From positions 57,699 to 121,698 of the forward strand of contig NZ_JAEFCB010000020.1 of NCBI RefSeq assembly GCF_016405905.1: a stretch of DNA of 64,000 nucleotides. Direction: 5' to 3'. Position numbers and translations under genes: made by a program. Origin of the DNA: Variovorax sp. IB41. GTDB taxonomy: Bacteria > Pseudomonadota > Gammaproteobacteria > Burkholderiales > Burkholderiaceae_C. The notes beneath the pieces are model-generated. The model saw only the letters and a list, made by a program, of their open reading frames with translations, ran no database searches and had not been told where the DNA came from. This document shows, piece by piece, positions 61,586 through 64,000 of this stretch; the stretch's first letter is position 1, and the number at the start of each line of letters is the position of its first letter.

Positions 61586-61654
61586 GACAGTTTTTCGAAG
61601 AGTTCCCGTTCGTAAAAAACCCCGGCACCGAGGTGCCCACAAAAGGAGACAGGC

Positions 61655-62986
61655 ATGAAACTGAAATCGCTCGCTCTGACCGCCGCCCTGGTGGCCAGCA
61701 CCCTCGGCGCCCTGCTCGCGCCATCGCTCGCGCAGGCACAAGCCAAGGAGCAGTTCTTCCCGCTCCTGGTGTACCGCACCGGCCCCTACGCGCCCAACGG
61801 CACGCCGTGGGCCAACGGCAAGCAGGACTACCTGAAGCTGGTCAACGCGCAAGGCGGCATCAACGGCGTGAAGATCACTTTCGAGGAATGCGAGACCGGC
61901 TACGCGACCGACAAGGGCGTGGAATGCTATGAGCGCCTGAAGGGCCGCCCGGGCGTCGCGCTCTTCGATCCGCAGGCCACCGGCATCACCTTCGCGCTGA
62001 CTGACAAGGTGCCCACCGACAAGATCCCGCTCGTCACGCTCGGCTACGGCCTGGCGGCCTCGCAGGACGGCGGCGTCTTCAAGTGGAACTTCCCGCTCAT
62101 GGGCAGCTACTGGACCGCGGCCGACATCCTGATCCAGCACCTGGGCAAGAAAGAGGGCGGCCTGGACAAGCTCAAGGGCAAGAAGATCGCGCTCGTCTAT
62201 CACGACTCGCCGTTCGGCAAGGAGCCGATTCCGCTGCTGCAGGAACGCGCCAAGATGCACGGCTTCGACCTCTCGCTGATTCCGGTGACCGCGCCCGGCG
62301 TGGAACAGAAGTCGGCCTGGCTGCAGGTGCGCCAGCAGCGGCCCGACTTCGTGCTGCTGTGGGGCTGGGGCGTGATGAACTCCACCGCGCTGAAAGAGGC
62401 CGTGGCCACGGGCTTCCCGCGCGAGAAGATGTACGGCGTGTGGTGGGCCGGCGCCGAGCCGGACGTGAAGGACGTGGGCGCCAACGCCAAGGGCTACAAC
62501 GCGCTCGCGCTGAATGGCTCGGGTCCCGACAACAAGGTGATCCAGGACATCCTGAAGCAAGTGCACGACAAGGGCCAGGGCTCGGGTCCGCGCGACGAAG
62601 TGGGCTCGGTGCTCTACACGCGCGGCGCCATCATCTCGATGCTGAGCGTGGAAGCCGTCAAGCGCGCGCAGGAGCGCTTCGGCAAGGGCAAGGTCATGAC
62701 CGGCGAGCAGGTGCGCTGGGGCCTGGAGAACCTGGCGCTCGACCAGAAAAAGCTCGACGCGCTCGGCTTCGCCGGCGTGATGCGCCCGGTGAGCACCTCG
62801 TGCCAGGACCACATCGGCTCGACCTGGGCCCGCATGGAAACCTGGGACGGCGCCAAGTGGAACATCGCGCCCGAGTGGTACCAGGCCGACGACCAGATCA
62901 TCAAGCCGATGGTGAAGGGCGCCGCCGACAAGTACGCCGGCGAAAAGAAGCTGACGCGCCGCGAAGCCGCCGACTGCCAGTCTTGA
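61655..62986 (+). CDS. Branched-chain-type ABC transporter substrate-binding protein
   Basis: 443 residues. A signal peptide ends PSLAQAQA; the mature protein is a class B periplasmic binding protein (peripla_BP_6), with VNAQGGINGVKITFEECETGYATDKGVECYERL, then LITLGYGLAAS and a hinge typical of LivK relatives. It is longer than LivK (about 370), and its GGING motif followed by non-LivK contacts argues against a plain amino-acid ligand; aromatic or alkyl carboxylates are candidates. AAGGAG precedes the ATG by 6 bases. Two hairpins follow before livF. Confidence 0.92.
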   Translation: MKLKSLALTAALVASTLGALLAPSLAQAQAKEQFFPLLVYRTGPYAPNGTPWANGKQDYLKLVNAQGGINGVKITFEECETGYATDKGVECYERLKGRPGVALFDPQATGITFALTDKVPTDKIPLVTLGYGLAASQDGGVFKWNFPLMGSYWTAADILIQHLGKKEGGLDKLKGKKIALVYHDSPFGKEPIPLLQERAKMHGFDLSLIPVTAPGVEQKSAWLQVRQQRPDFVLLWGWGVMNSTALKEAVATGFPREKMYGVWWAGAEPDVKDVGANAKGYNALALNGSGPDNKVIQDILKQVHDKGQGSGPRDEVGSVLYTRGAIISMLSVEAVKRAQERFGKGKVMTGEQVRWGLENLALDQKKLDALGFAGVMRPVSTSCQDHIGSTWARMETWDGAKWNIAPEWYQADDQIIKPMVKGAADKYAGEKKLTRREAADCQS

Positions 62987-63013
62987 TGCACTGACACCCA
63001 ATGAAAGTGCGGT

Positions 63014-63033
63014 GGCGGCTCGCAAGAGCCGCC
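63014..63033 (+). terminator. GNRA-type hairpin after the binding-protein gene
   Basis: GGCGGCTC, loop GCAA, GAGCCGCC: perfect 8-base stem with a GNRA tetraloop, 28 bases after the binding-protein stop. No uridine run, so it would pause, protect the mRNA end or terminate weakly. Confidence 0.55.
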
Positions 63034-63071
63034 ATTCGCAAGGACGGCACCCCTGTGCTGTCCTTGCGAAT
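63034..63071 (+). terminator. Second, 17-base-stem hairpin between binding-protein and livF
   Basis: Arms 63034-63050 and 63055-63071 pair over 17 positions with a single G-U, around a 4-base loop (CCCT). It directly follows the first hairpin and ends 15 bases before livF. Confidence 0.6.
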
Positions 63072-63086
63072 GCTTCGGACCACACC

Positions 63087-63899
63087 ATGAGCGAACCCAA
63101 CATCCTTCTCAATGTCAACGGCATCGAGGTCATCTACAACCACGTGATCCTCGTGCTCAAGGGCGTGTCGCTCACCGTGCCCGAGGGCGGCATCGTGGCG
63201 CTGCTCGGCGGCAACGGCGCAGGCAAGACGACCACGCTGCGCGCGGTGAGCAACCTGCTCGCGGGCGAGCGCGGCGCGGTGACCAAGGGCACCATCGAGC
63301 TGCGCGGCAACCGCATCGAGGCGCTGTCGCCGGCCGAGCTGGTCAAGCGCGGGCTCATCCAGGTGATGGAAGGGCGCCACTGCTTCGCTCACCTCACCAT
63401 CGAAGAGAACCTGATGACCGGCGCCTACACGCGCACCGACGGCAAGGCCGCGGTGCAGCAGACGCTGGACAAGGTCTACGCGTATTTCCCGCGCCTGAAG
63501 ACGCGCCGCACCTCGCAGGCGGCCTACACCTCGGGCGGCGAGCAGCAGATGTGCGCCATCGGCCGCGCGCTGATGGCCAACCCGACGATGGTGCTGCTCG
63601 ATGAGCCCTCGATGGGCCTCGCGCCGCAGATCGTCGAAGAAGTGTTCGAGATCGTGAAGGACCTCAACACCAAGGAGCGCGTGACGTTTCTTTTGGCCGA
63701 GCAGAACACCAACATGGCGCTGCGCTACGCCGACTACGGCTACATCCTGGAGAACGGCCGCATCGTGATGGACGGCGAGGCCAAGAGCCTGCGCGAGAAC
63801 GAGGACGTCAAGGAGTTCTACCTTGGCGTGGGCGGCGCGGACCGCAAGAGTTTTCGCGATGTGAAGAGCTACAAGCGGCGCAAGAGGTGGCTCGCTTGA
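63087..63899 (+). CDS. livF: Branched-chain-type ABC transporter ATP-binding protein (LivF)
   Basis: 270 residues. Walker A GGNGAGKTT (41-48), signature TSGGEQQMCAIGRAL, Walker B MVLLDEPSMGLAP: a canonical LivF. The C-terminal tail after residue 250 is strongly basic (SFRDVKSYKRRKRWL). ATG 63087 is used; the upstream in-frame extension runs through the hairpins. Completes the transporter set. The 101 bases after it hold repeat family A copy 3. Confidence 0.95.
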   Translation: MSEPNILLNVNGIEVIYNHVILVLKGVSLTVPEGGIVALLGGNGAGKTTTLRAVSNLLAGERGAVTKGTIELRGNRIEALSPAELVKRGLIQVMEGRHCFAHLTIEENLMTGAYTRTDGKAAVQQTLDKVYAYFPRLKTRRTSQAAYTSGGEQQMCAIGRALMANPTMVLLDEPSMGLAPQIVEEVFEIVKDLNTKERVTFLLAEQNTNMALRYADYGYILENGRIVMDGEAKSLRENEDVKEFYLGVGGADRKSFRDVKSYKRRKRWLA

Positions 63900-63950
63900 A
63901 TCGCCTGTGTGCCGATGTCCAGGGCGCGATCACGCCGACGGGGCACCTTG

Positions 63951-63996
63951 CTCCGCGAATGTCCCCCGCCTTCGGCTCCTCCTTGATTTCGCTGCG
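63951..63996 (+). repeat. Interspersed repeat family A, copy 3
   Basis: 46 bases nearly identical to copy 1 at both flanks, with the central stem GCC-TTC-GGC in place of GGGC-TTC-GCCC. The change keeps base pairing. The window ends just beyond it. Confidence 0.75.
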
Positions 63997-64000
63997 CAAG

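Overview
The window is about two-thirds G+C, densely coded, and has the gene content and short intergenic repeats of a soil- or plant-associated betaproteobacterium of the Comamonadaceae, most likely Variovorax or a close relative. This is inferred from the multiple orphan Bug-type tricarboxylate-binding proteins, the LysR-paired CoA-catabolism genes and the kdp, liv and nadV gene types; no rRNA marker is present. I found no tRNA, rRNA, CRISPR array, insertion sequence or prophage. The window looks like ordinary chromosome, with about 59 protein genes, several joined by 4-base stop/start overlaps.

Layout. 1-8.3 kb: end of a DUF2855 gene, the SrkA kinase, and a LysR regulator facing an acyl-CoA dehydrogenase / Bug protein / CaiB CoA-transferase operon, then a UDP-sugar dehydrogenase. 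8.35-14.0 kb: a glycan-type cluster (GT2-like transferase, exported protein, ferritin-like di-iron protein, GT-B-like transferase, and a convergent large protein of unknown type). 14.2-22.7 kb: a minus-strand operon SWIM / DUF5691 / MoxR-type AAA+ / DUF5682 / VWA, ending in a Bug protein. This is the strongest candidate for a poorly described multi-protein system. 22.8-29.6 kb: a lipoprotein coupled to htpG, an orphan iron-type binding protein, a LysR/alcohol dehydrogenase pair and aquaporin Z.

29.6-40.6 kb: a small exported repeat protein beside a QseBC/PmrAB-like two-component system (both preceded by similar 11-base-period TTA boxes), an AlkZ-like winged-helix protein with a Q-x-Q motif, an RluF-like pseudouridine synthase, the NAD salvage genes nadM and nadV, and an operon of an MGDG-synthase-like glycosyltransferase, a membrane protein and a dual-specificity phosphatase. 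40.6-49.5 kb: a complete minus-strand potassium operon kdpFABC-DE with three extra small open frames. Two of these, a 52-residue leader protein overlapping kdpF and a 44-residue membrane protein before kdpD, are short enough to be missed by ordinary annotation.

49.6-64 kb: a SufR-like iron-sulfur regulator beside sodB, a VOC protein, a third Bug protein, a B3-type metallo-beta-lactamase-fold lipoprotein, and a small minus-strand operon headed by a Crp/Fnr regulator. A near-perfect palindrome separates that regulator from a divergent operon of an acyl-CoA ligase and a complete branched-chain-type ABC transporter (LivG, LivH, LivM, binding protein, LivF). Two interspersed repeat families occur between genes. 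One has three copies whose central hairpin changes by compensating substitutions, and one of those copies is the middle of an 88-base inverted repeat. The other has two copies, each inside an operon (kdp and liv).
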